Shown here piece by piece: positions 17,494 to 26,630 of a stretch of DNA of 64,000 bases. The stretch is from Companilactobacillus nuruki (GTDB lineage Bacteria; Bacillota; Bacilli; Lactobacillales; Lactobacillaceae). Below the pieces are notes generated by a model, which saw only the letters and a program-made list of their open reading frames with translations, did not search any database and was not told where the DNA came from. The stretch lies in NCBI RefSeq assembly GCF_002872255.1, contig NZ_NIPR01000005.1, positions 124,001-188,000 on the forward strand. The letters are read 5' to 3'. How positions within the stretch are numbered: position 1 is the first letter of the stretch; every line of letters starts with the position of its first letter. The position numbers were made by a program, and so were the translations under genes.

Positions 17494-17580
17494 ATGAAAT
17501 AAAAAAGTTAGCCCGGCTTCAAACACTAAACCCTAGTTTTTAGTGTTTGAAGCTGGACTAACTCGAAGGACTTATTTCAT
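17494..17580. repeat. 87-bp composite palindrome between lacB and lacC
   Basis: Arms 17506-17530 and 17539-17563 pair over 25 bp with one mismatch and one wobble. An outer 9-bp repeat, ATGAAATAA (17494-17502) and TTATTTCAT (17572-17580), encloses them. T-run placement suits a terminator on the minus strand only, where no gene ends. The rest of the 362-bp gap holds a cre-like site at 17432-17445 and A/T-rich sequence; no gene is seen. Confidence 0.75.
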
Positions 17581-17642
17581 AGAACCCATTTTTAATGACC
17601 TAAATCAGATCATTCGAAATCTTATAAAGAGGAGTCCACACA

Positions 17643-18587
17643 ATGAGTAATTCAGTTTTAACGATCACTATGAATCCGTCAGTTGATATCTCCTATCCAC
17701 TAGAACATCTACAAATTGATACAGTCAATCGTGTAAAAGATGTTTCCAAGACAGCTGGTGGTAAGGGATTGAACGTTACAAGAGTTCTAAAACAATTAGA
17801 TACTCAAGTAACAGCTTCGGGTATTATTGGCGGAACAATCGGCCAATATATTACTAATCAACTTGATGAAAACCATATTGATCATGCTTTTATGAAAATC
17901 AATCAGGAATCTCGTAACTGTATCGCTATCTTGCATGACAATGGCGATCAAACCGAAATCCTTGAGGCTGGTCCTACCCTTTCAAAAGACGATGAAGAAA
18001 GTTTTCTAGAACACTTCAACGATCAAGTAGGTGGTTTCAGTTTAGTAACTATTTCAGGAAGTCTACCACAGGGACTTTCAACTGGTCTTTATTCAAAAAT
18101 GGTTCAAGTCGCTGCTAAACACGATGTGCCCGTTATTCTAGATAGTTCTAATGAGGCATTACGTTTGGCTCTAGAAAGTGATGTTAAACCATTTATGATC
18201 AAACCTAATCAAGATGAAATTGCTCAACTTATTGGCAAGGAAGTCAGTGATTTGAACGACTTGAAGGAAAAATTAGCAACCGAGGATATCTTCAAGGGTA
18301 TTCCTTGGGTTGTAGTATCACTCGGTTCACAAGGCGCATTTGTTAAATACCAAAATAACTTCTACAAAGTAAACATACCAAAAATTCACGCCGTTAACCC
18401 TGTTGGATCAGGTGATTCTACCGTGGCTGGTTTGGCCGCTGGTTTGGTTAAAAATGAAAGTCCAGAAGATGTTATGAAAAGAGCCATGACAGTTGGAATC
18501 TTGAATACTTTACAAGAAAAGACTGGAAATATTGACATTAGCCAATATAAAGATTATTTTGAAAAGGTAGACATAGTTAAGTACTAA
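17643..18587 (+). CDS. lacC: Tagatose-6-phosphate kinase
   Basis: LacC phosphorylates tagatose-6-phosphate to tagatose-1,6-bisphosphate with ATP. The 314-residue PfkB-family protein has the N-terminal substrate motif NPSVDISYPLEH, SKTAGGKGLNVTRVLKQL, and the catalytic/anion-hole motif NPVGSGDSTVAG. The start follows AGAGGAG. lacD follows by 27 bp, so lacCD is a unit. A PfkB 1-phosphofructokinase is the main alternative, excluded by context. Confidence 0.9.
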   Translation: MSNSVLTITMNPSVDISYPLEHLQIDTVNRVKDVSKTAGGKGLNVTRVLKQLDTQVTASGIIGGTIGQYITNQLDENHIDHAFMKINQESRNCIAILHDNGDQTEILEAGPTLSKDDEESFLEHFNDQVGGFSLVTISGSLPQGLSTGLYSKMVQVAAKHDVPVILDSSNEALRLALESDVKPFMIKPNQDEIAQLIGKEVSDLNDLKEKLATEDIFKGIPWVVVSLGSQGAFVKYQNNFYKVNIPKIHAVNPVGSGDSTVAGLAAGLVKNESPEDVMKRAMTVGILNTLQEKTGNIDISQYKDYFEKVDIVKY

Positions 18588-18614
18588 TGTTTAATTTATT
18601 ATTCGGAGGAATGA

Positions 18615-19610
18615 ATGTATATGACAACACCAAAAAAGTACGCAGCACTAGAAAAAATGTCTGACAAGAACGGAGTTATTGCAGCTCTTGCTATTGACCA
18701 ACGTGGATCACTAAAGAAGATGTTAGCAGCAGCCGCAAACAAGCCTGCTAACGAAGAAGATATCGTTGAATTCAAGAAAGCTATTTCAAGTGAATTGACA
18801 CCTTATGCTTCAGCTATCCTTTTGGACCCAGAATATGGTCTTCCAGCATCTAAAGTTAGAGCTGATGGTTCAGGTCTTTTGGTTTCATATGAAAAGACAG
18901 GTTATGACGCAACTGAACCTGGTAGATTGCCAGATTTGATTTCAGTATGGTCAGTACGTCGTCTTAAGGAAGCCGGAGCAGACTCAATCAAGTTCTTGCT
19001 ATACATCGACCCAGATGAAGATAAATCAATTATTGACCAAAAAGAAGCCTTTGTAGAAAGAGTCGGTGACGAATGTGTTGCTGAAGATATTCCTTTCTTC
19101 GTTGAATTGGTTACATACGATGATTCAATCGGTGACGTTAAGAGTGCCGAATATGCTAAGGTAAAGCCTCACAAGGTTATCGAAGCTATGAAAGAATTCT
19201 CAAAGCCACAATATCACATTGATGTTTTGAAGGTTGAAGTTCCTATTAACCTTGACTACGTTGAAGGATTTAACGGCGACAATCCTGTTGTTTACACAAA
19301 GGACGAAGCTATCAAGTACTTCAAGGAACAAAGTGATGCTACAGACTTACCATATATCTTCTTGAGTGCCGGTGTTTCTGCTAAGGCCTTCAGAGATGAA
19401 CTACACCTAGCTAAAGACGCTGACGCTAAGTTCAATGGTGTTCTATGTGGACGTGCCACATGGAAAGGTGCTATCGAACCATTTGCTAAAGACGGCGAAG
19501 AAGCTGGTAAGAAGTGGATGAACGATCAAGGTAAGAAGAACATTGAAGAATTAAACGAAGTTCTTGCTGAAACTGCAACTTCATGGAAAGAAAAAGTTTC
19601 AAAAGACTAA
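18615..19610 (+). CDS. lacD: Tagatose 1,6-bisphosphate aldolase (class I)
   Basis: LacD splits tagatose-1,6-bisphosphate into dihydroxyacetone phosphate and glyceraldehyde-3-phosphate. The 331-residue protein has LAIDQRGSLKKML near residue 27 and the Schiff-base Lys in DVLKVEVPINLDYVEG. GGAGG lies 5 nt before ATG 18615 and 11 nt before ATG 18621, so the N-terminus could start at either. A terminator-like hairpin follows. Confidence 0.92.
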   Translation: MYMTTPKKYAALEKMSDKNGVIAALAIDQRGSLKKMLAAAANKPANEEDIVEFKKAISSELTPYASAILLDPEYGLPASKVRADGSGLLVSYEKTGYDATEPGRLPDLISVWSVRRLKEAGADSIKFLLYIDPDEDKSIIDQKEAFVERVGDECVAEDIPFFVELVTYDDSIGDVKSAEYAKVKPHKVIEAMKEFSKPQYHIDVLKVEVPINLDYVEGFNGDNPVVYTKDEAIKYFKEQSDATDLPYIFLSAGVSAKAFRDELHLAKDADAKFNGVLCGRATWKGAIEPFAKDGEEAGKKWMNDQGKKNIEELNEVLAETATSWKEKVSKD

Positions 19611-19640
19611 TTTAAAACTTTTAAACTAACTATTTTGAAT

Positions 19641-19689
19641 AAACTGGGTTTTCTTGAACAAACGCGTTGTTCAGGATTATCCAGTTTTT
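19641..19689 (+). terminator. Terminator after lacD
   Basis: CTGG...CTTGAACAA pairs with TTGTTCA...CCAG and is followed by T5. The inner stem is strong and the outer stem is interrupted. Confidence 0.65.
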
Positions 19690-19711
19690 CATTTACCAAG
19701 GGGGAAATCAC

Positions 19712-20026
19712 ATGGTACCTGCTAACTTTGAGCTTGCACGAAATGCTATTACATCAATGGTCGCTGTCCTATTGATAGTCGTTTATATCATTTATATGAT
19801 CTCTAAGTATTCACATCGAAACGAGTCGAAAGTCTGGACTATGGATACAGTTCTTTTAACTTTTATTGCACTATATTGTATATATTTAACTTTGATGAAC
19901 TTTGTTAAACTGCCAGCCAATTTAAGTTACATTAACACGATAGTCACATTTGTGGTTATGGTGGTCGTACTTATATTTATTATTAGTTCTATTTTCAAGA
20001 AATCAACTAATAAAGCAAAAAAATAA
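19712..20026 (+). CDS. Small membrane protein, three predicted segments, unknown function
   Basis: I do not recognise the family. The 104-residue protein has three hydrophobic segments (about 12-33, 49-66 and 75-96) and a Lys-rich C-terminus (KKSTNKAKK). The ATG at 19712 is chosen for its AAGGGGGAAA site; the frame extends back to 19667 into the lacD terminator and is not credible there. It stands alone between lacCD and a MerR gene. Confidence 0.7.
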   Translation: MVPANFELARNAITSMVAVLLIVVYIIYMISKYSHRNESKVWTMDTVLLTFIALYCIYLTLMNFVKLPANLSYINTIVTFVVMVVVLIFIISSIFKKSTNKAKK

Positions 20027-20105
20027 ATTATTATCTATTTTATCTGTTATACTTAATGGTGGTACGTAATTAATAGACGGTTATCTCGACTGTCTTGTAC
20101 CAAAG

Positions 20106-20136
20106 AAGGGCTGGATGTGGTCATCCAGTCCTTTTT
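20106..20136 (+). terminator. Terminator after the small membrane protein
   Basis: AAGGGCTGGATG pairs with CATCCAGTCCTTTTT around a 4-nt loop. A second structured element (GGTAC...GTACC) lies just upstream at about 20062-20102. Confidence 0.8.
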
Positions 20137-20241
20137 GTGTGCCCTTTTTTTTACAAAGCGTCTTCTTGTCCAATTAATAAAAGTGCTATTATCAATGCAA
20201 AATTAATCTACATTATCGCCTTTCAAAGGATGTGACCGATC

Positions 20242-20643
20242 ATGAAGATTTCAGATGTAAGTAAAAAAGTAGGTCTACCAGTAGCTACAATCCGTTATTA
20301 TTCAGATTTAGAAATGATTCCTTCTCTCAAAAGAGATACTGACGGACAAAGAATTTTCGATGACGAAGCAATAGTTTGGTTAGAGGGTATCAAGTTTCAA
20401 CGGGATTTAGGAATGTCTTTAGCTGAAATAAAAAAATTTATCGAACTAAGTCAGGACCCCAGCACTGCTGCATTGAAAAAGCGCCATCAAATACTTTTAG
20501 AACAACGTATCAAGGCCAATCAAAGAATGCTTAGCTCAGCCGATACGCTTAAACGTATTGATCTTAAAATTAAATTAGACGAAGATATTATAGCTAAGAA
20601 AAAACGGGATAGTTTGAGTGCTGCTCGTCGGTTTAGTTTATAA
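20242..20643 (+). CDS. MerR-family transcriptional regulator
   Basis: The 133-residue protein has a MerR DNA-binding domain at 1-70 (KISDVSKKVGLPVATIRYYSDLEMIPSLKR) and a helical dimerisation region. It has no conserved metal-binding Cys cluster, so it is of the stress/multidrug or reductase-linked type. Its target is unknown. A second MerR of the same general type is at 53993. Confidence 0.85.
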   Translation: MKISDVSKKVGLPVATIRYYSDLEMIPSLKRDTDGQRIFDDEAIVWLEGIKFQRDLGMSLAEIKKFIELSQDPSTAALKKRHQILLEQRIKANQRMLSSADTLKRIDLKIKLDEDIIAKKKRDSLSAARRFSL

Positions 20644-20670
20644 AAACTAAAATTCTGTAATTCAAAACAA

Positions 20671-20713
20671 AATAGAGCTAGTAAAATCAAATTATGACCT
20701 TACTAGCTCTATT
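20671..20713. terminator. Bidirectional terminator between MerR and nuclease genes
   Basis: AATAGAGCTAGTAA pairs with TTACTAGCTCTATT around a 15-nt loop, between convergent genes. Confidence 0.85.
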
Positions 20714-20749
20714 TACTTTAATATCCACAAACTGAGAACTATCTCTTAA

Positions 20750-21583
20750 TCATCCAACCTGACTAGTTCCATCCGTATAATTCAAAGTAATTCCAGATTC
20801 CACATTAAAAATATAAACATTGAATTGAACCGAATTATCACCAACAGATTGAGCTTCCATTTGAACACCACGAGCTAATAACTCATCCCCACGAAAGATT
20901 GGCGTAACACGATATCTCACGTAATGTGAGCCACTCTGCTTCAGATAATAAGCTATATCCATTTCATGAGCCAACATCTCCGGACTATTTAATGAACGAG
21001 TACCCGTCATCAAATTCTTAGGATTATTATTCTGACCTGTCAATTGATAACCGATTAAATGGCTACGATTGTATAACCAACCGCCATTAATCTTCTTATT
21101 ATGCCACCCCGTTGGGTCTACATGTAGTGGCTCTCTTTTAGCTGTTGGCATCAAAGATATATTTAATAACGCATTGGCAGCACTGACTCTATTGAGATTA
21201 TCCAAATCGCCATACTGTTGCCAAGCACCCTTAGCAGTACTCAAATCATCTTGAGAAAAATTAGGTTTATTATCGTTAACGATAATTTCTTGTGTACCGC
21301 TATAATTCATATTTGCTAAATCCGTAGTATCGGCAGTTGGGTCTGGTTTATTAGTGTGTTCGCTAATAAATTTTTGGTTATCTTGAATTTCTTTTTGTAA
21401 TTCTGTAATAGATTGCTTGAGTTTCTTATTTTTTGTTACTAACTTCTTGGTTTTCTTCTGATATGAATAATCCTTAACAATTTCAGTCTTATTTTTAGCC
21501 GTTACTATTTGACCATTATCAGTTAATAGTGCTATCGAAGGTACTAAAGTCATTAATAACAATATCCTAGTTAACTTTTTCAT
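20750..21583 (-). CDS. Secreted DNA/RNA non-specific endonuclease (EndA-like)
   Basis: The 277-residue protein has an N-terminal signal segment (KKLTRILLLMTLVPSIALL), a Lys-rich coiled coil (about 38-75), and a beta-beta-alpha-metal nuclease domain from about 95. The active-site motif is YNRSHLIGYQLTG, matching the (D/N)R(G/S)H motif of EndA/Spd nucleases, with NNNPKNLMTGTRSLN after it. It probably degrades extracellular DNA at the cell surface. Its start overlaps the upstream stop by one base (TAATG), so the pair is coupled. Confidence 0.87.
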   Translation of the reverse strand: MKKLTRILLLMTLVPSIALLTDNGQIVTAKNKTEIVKDYSYQKKTKKLVTKNKKLKQSITELQKEIQDNQKFISEHTNKPDPTADTTDLANMNYSGTQEIIVNDNKPNFSQDDLSTAKGAWQQYGDLDNLNRVSAANALLNISLMPTAKREPLHVDPTGWHNKKINGGWLYNRSHLIGYQLTGQNNNPKNLMTGTRSLNSPEMLAHEMDIAYYLKQSGSHYVRYRVTPIFRGDELLARGVQMEAQSVGDNSVQFNVYIFNVESGITLNYTDGTSQVG

Positions 21584-22251
21584 TAGACCTTCGACCTCCT
21601 ATAACCGGCATTGATAGCATCCTGCTCAGTTTTGAAATAAACCGCATTCGATGAATTCATGTTATAGCCACGTTGACCTGGAACATGGTAAATATGTGAA
21701 TTCGAATTGCCAACAATCGTCCCAGTATCTCCTGTGTTCATATCCCCACGAGTTTGAGTTGCTTGTTGACTTTGTTGTTGTGATTGAGCCTGTTCTTGCT
21801 GTTTTTGTGCTTCTTTAGCCTGTTGTTCCTGTTGCTTTTGAGCTGCAGCCGCCTGTTGTTGTTCACGTTCTTTAGCCTTGGCTTCATCCGAAGATATTTG
21901 ATCTTTTTGTTCTTGAAGTTTTTCCTCTTGATCTGATAGCTTTTTTTCTTTTGCTATTAAGGCAACGTTTTCTTTTTTAGCAATCTTATAATCATCTTTG
22001 CCAACATACTTTTTCTTTACTACTTTAGCCGTATCGGCAGATTTTTTAGAACTAGTATCCGTTTTATCATTTGAACCACCAATTCCTGCAAAAACTAACA
22101 TTACTAGAATACTAATGAATAATCCTATTTGATATTTTTTTCGTAAAGCTAATTCGTTTCGATTTTTGACCTTGGTCTTCCGATATTTAAATATTTTCAC
22201 ACCAAAATAGCACAACGCTATAAAAGCCAAAAAGCTTATAAAATCAGTCAT
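21583..22251 (-). CDS. Membrane-anchored coiled-coil protein with C-terminal nuclease-associated (Ada-like) domain
   Basis: The 222-residue protein has two N-terminal hydrophobic segments (about 3-20 and 45-63), a Glu/Gln-rich coiled coil (about 95-165), and a C-terminal ~50-residue domain with GTIVGNSNSHIYHVPG and NAVYFKTEQDAINAGYRRSK. That domain recurs at the ends of secreted nucleases and related Gram-positive surface proteins. One-base overlap with the nuclease gene implies they act together, perhaps tethering it. The function of the domain is not settled. Confidence 0.75.
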   Translation of the reverse strand: MTDFISFLAFIALCYFGVKIFKYRKTKVKNRNELALRKKYQIGLFISILVMLVFAGIGGSNDKTDTSSKKSADTAKVVKKKYVGKDDYKIAKKENVALIAKEKKLSDQEEKLQEQKDQISSDEAKAKEREQQQAAAAQKQQEQQAKEAQKQQEQAQSQQQSQQATQTRGDMNTGDTGTIVGNSNSHIYHVPGQRGYNMNSSNAVYFKTEQDAINAGYRRSKV

Positions 22252-22348
22252 CCCCTTATCCCCCTATATATTTTATACTTTCATATTATCGAAGATAATA
22301 TCTTGACACAAGGATGATTTCAAAATTCAAGAATAATTTCAAACACAA

Positions 22349-22394
22349 AAACACGGTCTAACAACTATCATAAATAGTTACTAGACCGTGTTTA
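22349..22394 (-). terminator. Terminator after the flavodoxin gene
   Basis: AAACACGGTCTA pairs with TAGACCGTGTTT, extended by ACTAT/ATAGT, after the flavodoxin stop. Confidence 0.8.
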
Positions 22395-22402
22395 TTTATA
22401 AA

Positions 22403-22852
22403 CTAATCGAATTTTTCTCCACTTTTCAAAACTCGATCTCCTAACTCGCGTACTCGTTTAAAATCATCATCATCAGGGTCCTGATCAATTTTGACCGAAT
22501 CAGCGACTTGTTCTCCATTAGCTGAATTCAACGCCATCGTAAAGTAATCAACGGCTCTACCAAAATGAATATGTCCCTTTGAACTAGAACCTAATACCGC
22601 AAACTTAGTTCTACTTAAATCAACGTCTTTTAAATCATCATAGAAGTCCTCTGCCTCATCAGGAACATCGCCATCATGATAAGTATATGTTTCTACAATA
22701 ATCGCATCATATTGATCCATTTCAAACGCGTCAGTTTCAATAATTTGTTTTAAGTCAACCTCAGCTTGTTTTTCCTTGAGATAATCAGCCAAATATTTTG
22801 CTATCTTCTCATTTCGACCAGTCATACTGGTATAAGTTAATAAAATTTTCAT
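22403..22852 (-). CDS. Flavodoxin
   Basis: This is a small FMN electron carrier. The 149-residue protein has the phosphate-binding loop TYTSMTGRNEKIA (about 5-17) and flavin loops VETYTYHDGDVPD and GSSSKGHIHF. The ATG at 22852 is chosen because AGGTGG lies just upstream; the frame extends to 22867 inside the preceding gene. It starts 8 bp after the NmrA-like reductase gene, with which it probably works or is co-regulated. Confidence 0.85.
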   Translation of the reverse strand: MKILLTYTSMTGRNEKIAKYLADYLKEKQAEVDLKQIIETDAFEMDQYDAIIVETYTYHDGDVPDEAEDFYDDLKDVDLSRTKFAVLGSSSKGHIHFGRAVDYFTMALNSANGEQVADSVKIDQDPDDDDFKRVRELGDRVLKSGEKFD

Positions 22853-22860
22853 TTGTCCAC

Positions 22861-23481
22861 CTACCATCTAACACTTATACGTTCATTTGGATGTTTCTTA
22901 TTAATAATTTCATCAACCATAGCAATCGCATAATCAGCATAACTAATTTCACTTTTTCCTTCAGTATCAAAAGTTAACTCTTCACCAGCCAAAACATATT
23001 TTTCAGTTCTTTCACCTTTAGCATCAAACATTGCGGCTGGGCTAATATATGTCCAATCAATTGAACTATCACGTAAGACATCTAATGATTTACCCATTTC
23101 TTCACTTAAAGGTTTTACCGCAGCTGGAAAATCTTCTTCTTGATATAGTTGCTTATCATGATTCTCATCAACGTATAAAGAACCAGCACCGCCAACAACC
23201 AATAATCTTGTTTTTAATCCCGTCAGGATCTTAATTAAGCGTTTCATGGCAGGCACGTATTCTTTTACTGCAGGACCAAAAAAGCCTAATGCATCAACCA
23301 AGACATCAAATTCTTTAATATCTTCAGTTTGCAAACTATATACATCGCGAACCAAATAATCTTCTGTTGGTGACTTCTTTGCATCACGTACAATTGAGGT
23401 TACATCCAACCCTCTACTAATGGCCTCTTTAACAATCAAAGAACCTTCTTTACCATTTGCACCAATAACTGCTATTTTCAA
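22861..23481 (-). CDS. NAD(P)-binding, NmrA-like Rossmann protein
   Basis: The 206-residue atypical SDR has the N-terminal nucleotide motif IGANGKEGSLIVKEA (GxxGxxG) and LVVGGAGSLYVDE in the middle. It lacks the classic YxxxK pair, as NmrA-like members do. Such proteins act as NADH/NADPH sensors or flavin/quinone reductase partners. It is the first gene of an operon with flavodoxin, which suggests a redox role; substrate unknown. Confidence 0.85.
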   Translation of the reverse strand: MKIAVIGANGKEGSLIVKEAISRGLDVTSIVRDAKKSPTEDYLVRDVYSLQTEDIKEFDVLVDALGFFGPAVKEYVPAMKRLIKILTGLKTRLLVVGGAGSLYVDENHDKQLYQEEDFPAAVKPLSEEMGKSLDVLRDSSIDWTYISPAAMFDAKGERTEKYVLAGEELTFDTEGKSEISYADYAIAMVDEIINKKHPNERISVRW

Positions 23482-23592
23482 AATTCGTTACCTCCAAGTT
23501 ATATCAACAGTTTCACTTTACACAATTTCAAGCAAAATCACTAAAGATAAGCACCAATTATAGTAAACTAATCCTACTAGGAGGCAATCTTT

Positions 23593-24249
23593 ATGGCATA
23601 TGAAATTTATTTAGTAAGACATGGTAGAACTTGGTACAACGAATACGAGAAAATGCAAGGCTGGTCAGATACTCCATTAACCGATTCAGGGGTTGAGGTT
23701 GCTCAAAAAGCAGCTGAATCTTTAAAAAGCGTTGATTTTAAAGCCGCATTTACTTCAGATATGAAACGTGCCGTTGATACATCCCGTATTATCATGAGAC
23801 GTAATAAGAATCATTTAACTCCTCAAGAGTTATCTGAATTTAGAGAACAATTTTATGGTTATTTTGAAGGTCGCAGTATTGATGAATCCTGGTTTGCGAT
23901 TGGCAAGCCTCATCATGCCAGAAACTTCGCTGAAATCGTTCAAAAATATGGCTTTGATGCCACAATGGATTTTGTTAAAGAATCTGATCCGTTACATGAT
24001 GCTGAAAACTCCCAAGAGTATTGGAGTCGAATTGAGCGAGGTTTCAAAAAAATCGATCAAGTTGCCAAAGACGGCGATAAGATTCTCTTGGTAACTCACA
24101 GTATTACTATTTTAGGATTGGCTGTCAGATACAAAACCGCTGACATAGAGTTGAACGACGTCCCCGCAAATGCCAGTTTGACCTTGCTTGAACGTGATAA
24201 CGGTGTTAATAAGATTACTAAGTATAATCAATCTTTAATTGAACCTTAA
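23593..24249 (+). CDS. Histidine phosphatase superfamily protein (paralog 1)
   Basis: The 218-residue protein begins with the catalytic RHGRTWYNEYEKMQGWSDTPLT, has the acid region EFREQFYGYFEG and the second His in LVTHSITI. This is the phosphoglycerate-mutase fold used by many small-molecule phosphatases. The substrate is unknown. A close paralog follows 71 bp downstream and a third is at 53204, so the family has expanded here. Confidence 0.88.
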   Translation: MAYEIYLVRHGRTWYNEYEKMQGWSDTPLTDSGVEVAQKAAESLKSVDFKAAFTSDMKRAVDTSRIIMRRNKNHLTPQELSEFREQFYGYFEGRSIDESWFAIGKPHHARNFAEIVQKYGFDATMDFVKESDPLHDAENSQEYWSRIERGFKKIDQVAKDGDKILLVTHSITILGLAVRYKTADIELNDVPANASLTLLERDNGVNKITKYNQSLIEP

Positions 24250-24320
24250 CTTGGAGTAGATTAGAATTTTATAGTAAGATAAATAAGTAACTTAAACAAA
24301 TCGAGGGGGTTTTATTAATA

Positions 24321-24980
24321 ATGGCAAAATACCAAATCTACTTAGTACGTCATGGGCGTACTTGGTTCAATCGTTACAACAAAATGCAAGGCTGGTCGGA
24401 TACTCCGCTAGCTCCTGATGGGGTTGAGGTAGCTAAACAAGCTGCTAAAGCACTAAAAGACGTTGATTTCGCAGCTGCCTTTTCATCAGATGCTAGAAGA
24501 GCAATTGATACTTGCAAACTAATTGTCGACGAAAATATTAACCACAATAAAATCACACCTCAAAAATTGATGGAATTTCGTGAAGAATTCTATGGTTACT
24601 TTGAAGGTATGAATTCACCTGAGGCTTGGTATATGGTAGGTAAACCACATGGTGCCGATACTTTTGCAGAAATCATCGCACAACATGGTATGGATGCCAC
24701 TAAAGATTTCATGAAAGAAGCAGATCCTTTCCACGATGCCGAAAATGCTGAAGAATACTGGACTCGTGTCGAAAAGGGATTTGATAAGATCGACAAAATT
24801 GCTAAAGATGGTGACAAAATTCTCTTGGTAAGCCATGGGACAACCATTCGTTCAATTACTGACCGCTATAACGATGGGGGCTTTGATATAACGGTTAGTC
24901 CTAAAAATTCTAGTTTGACAATGTTAGAGAGGGATAACGGTGCCAACAAAGTTACTAGCTACAATCAAATGCTTAATTAA
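24321..24980 (+). CDS. Histidine phosphatase superfamily protein (paralog 2)
   Basis: The 219-residue protein is closely similar to its upstream neighbour over its whole length: RHGRTWFNRYNKMQGWSDTPLA, EFREEFYGYFEG and LVSHGTTIRSI, with HDAENAEEYWTRVEKGFDKIDK in both. The pair is a tandem duplication. It has its own GAGGGGG site and a 71-bp gap, so it may be transcribed separately. The substrate is unknown. Confidence 0.88.
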   Translation: MAKYQIYLVRHGRTWFNRYNKMQGWSDTPLAPDGVEVAKQAAKALKDVDFAAAFSSDARRAIDTCKLIVDENINHNKITPQKLMEFREEFYGYFEGMNSPEAWYMVGKPHGADTFAEIIAQHGMDATKDFMKEADPFHDAENAEEYWTRVEKGFDKIDKIAKDGDKILLVSHGTTIRSITDRYNDGGFDITVSPKNSSLTMLERDNGANKVTSYNQMLN

Positions 24981-25092
24981 AAAATATTTATTTGACAAAG
25001 TAAAACAATTAATATATTCTCAATTCATCAATTACTTGGAGGTCCAGACAATGATTTTGAACAATACTCAAACATTTTCAACATGTTGTTGC

Positions 25093-26363
<1,271 letters not shown>

Positions 26364-26420
26364 TCTCTTTATCTAATTAAAAACATATTCAGAATATTAA
26401 CATTATTAATTAATATATAT

Positions 26421-26450
26421 AAAAAGCTTTCTCAGTAGAGAAAGCTTTTT
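26421..26450 (+). terminator. Terminator after the cystathionine gene
   Basis: AAAAGCTTTCTC pairs with GAGAAAGCTTTTT around a 4-nt loop. Confidence 0.85.
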
Positions 26451-26630
26451 ATATTAGATCAAAGATAATCAATAATTTGATTTTTTATTATATATCCGTA
26501 ATGGACAATTTTTTCCTACTTTATCAGTGCTTCCATCATTTTATATATAAATTTATTATAAAAATTGAGATACTTCACAATTGTTATCGTTATATTATAG
26601 TAGATGTATAAATATCCTAGGAGGGGTCTC

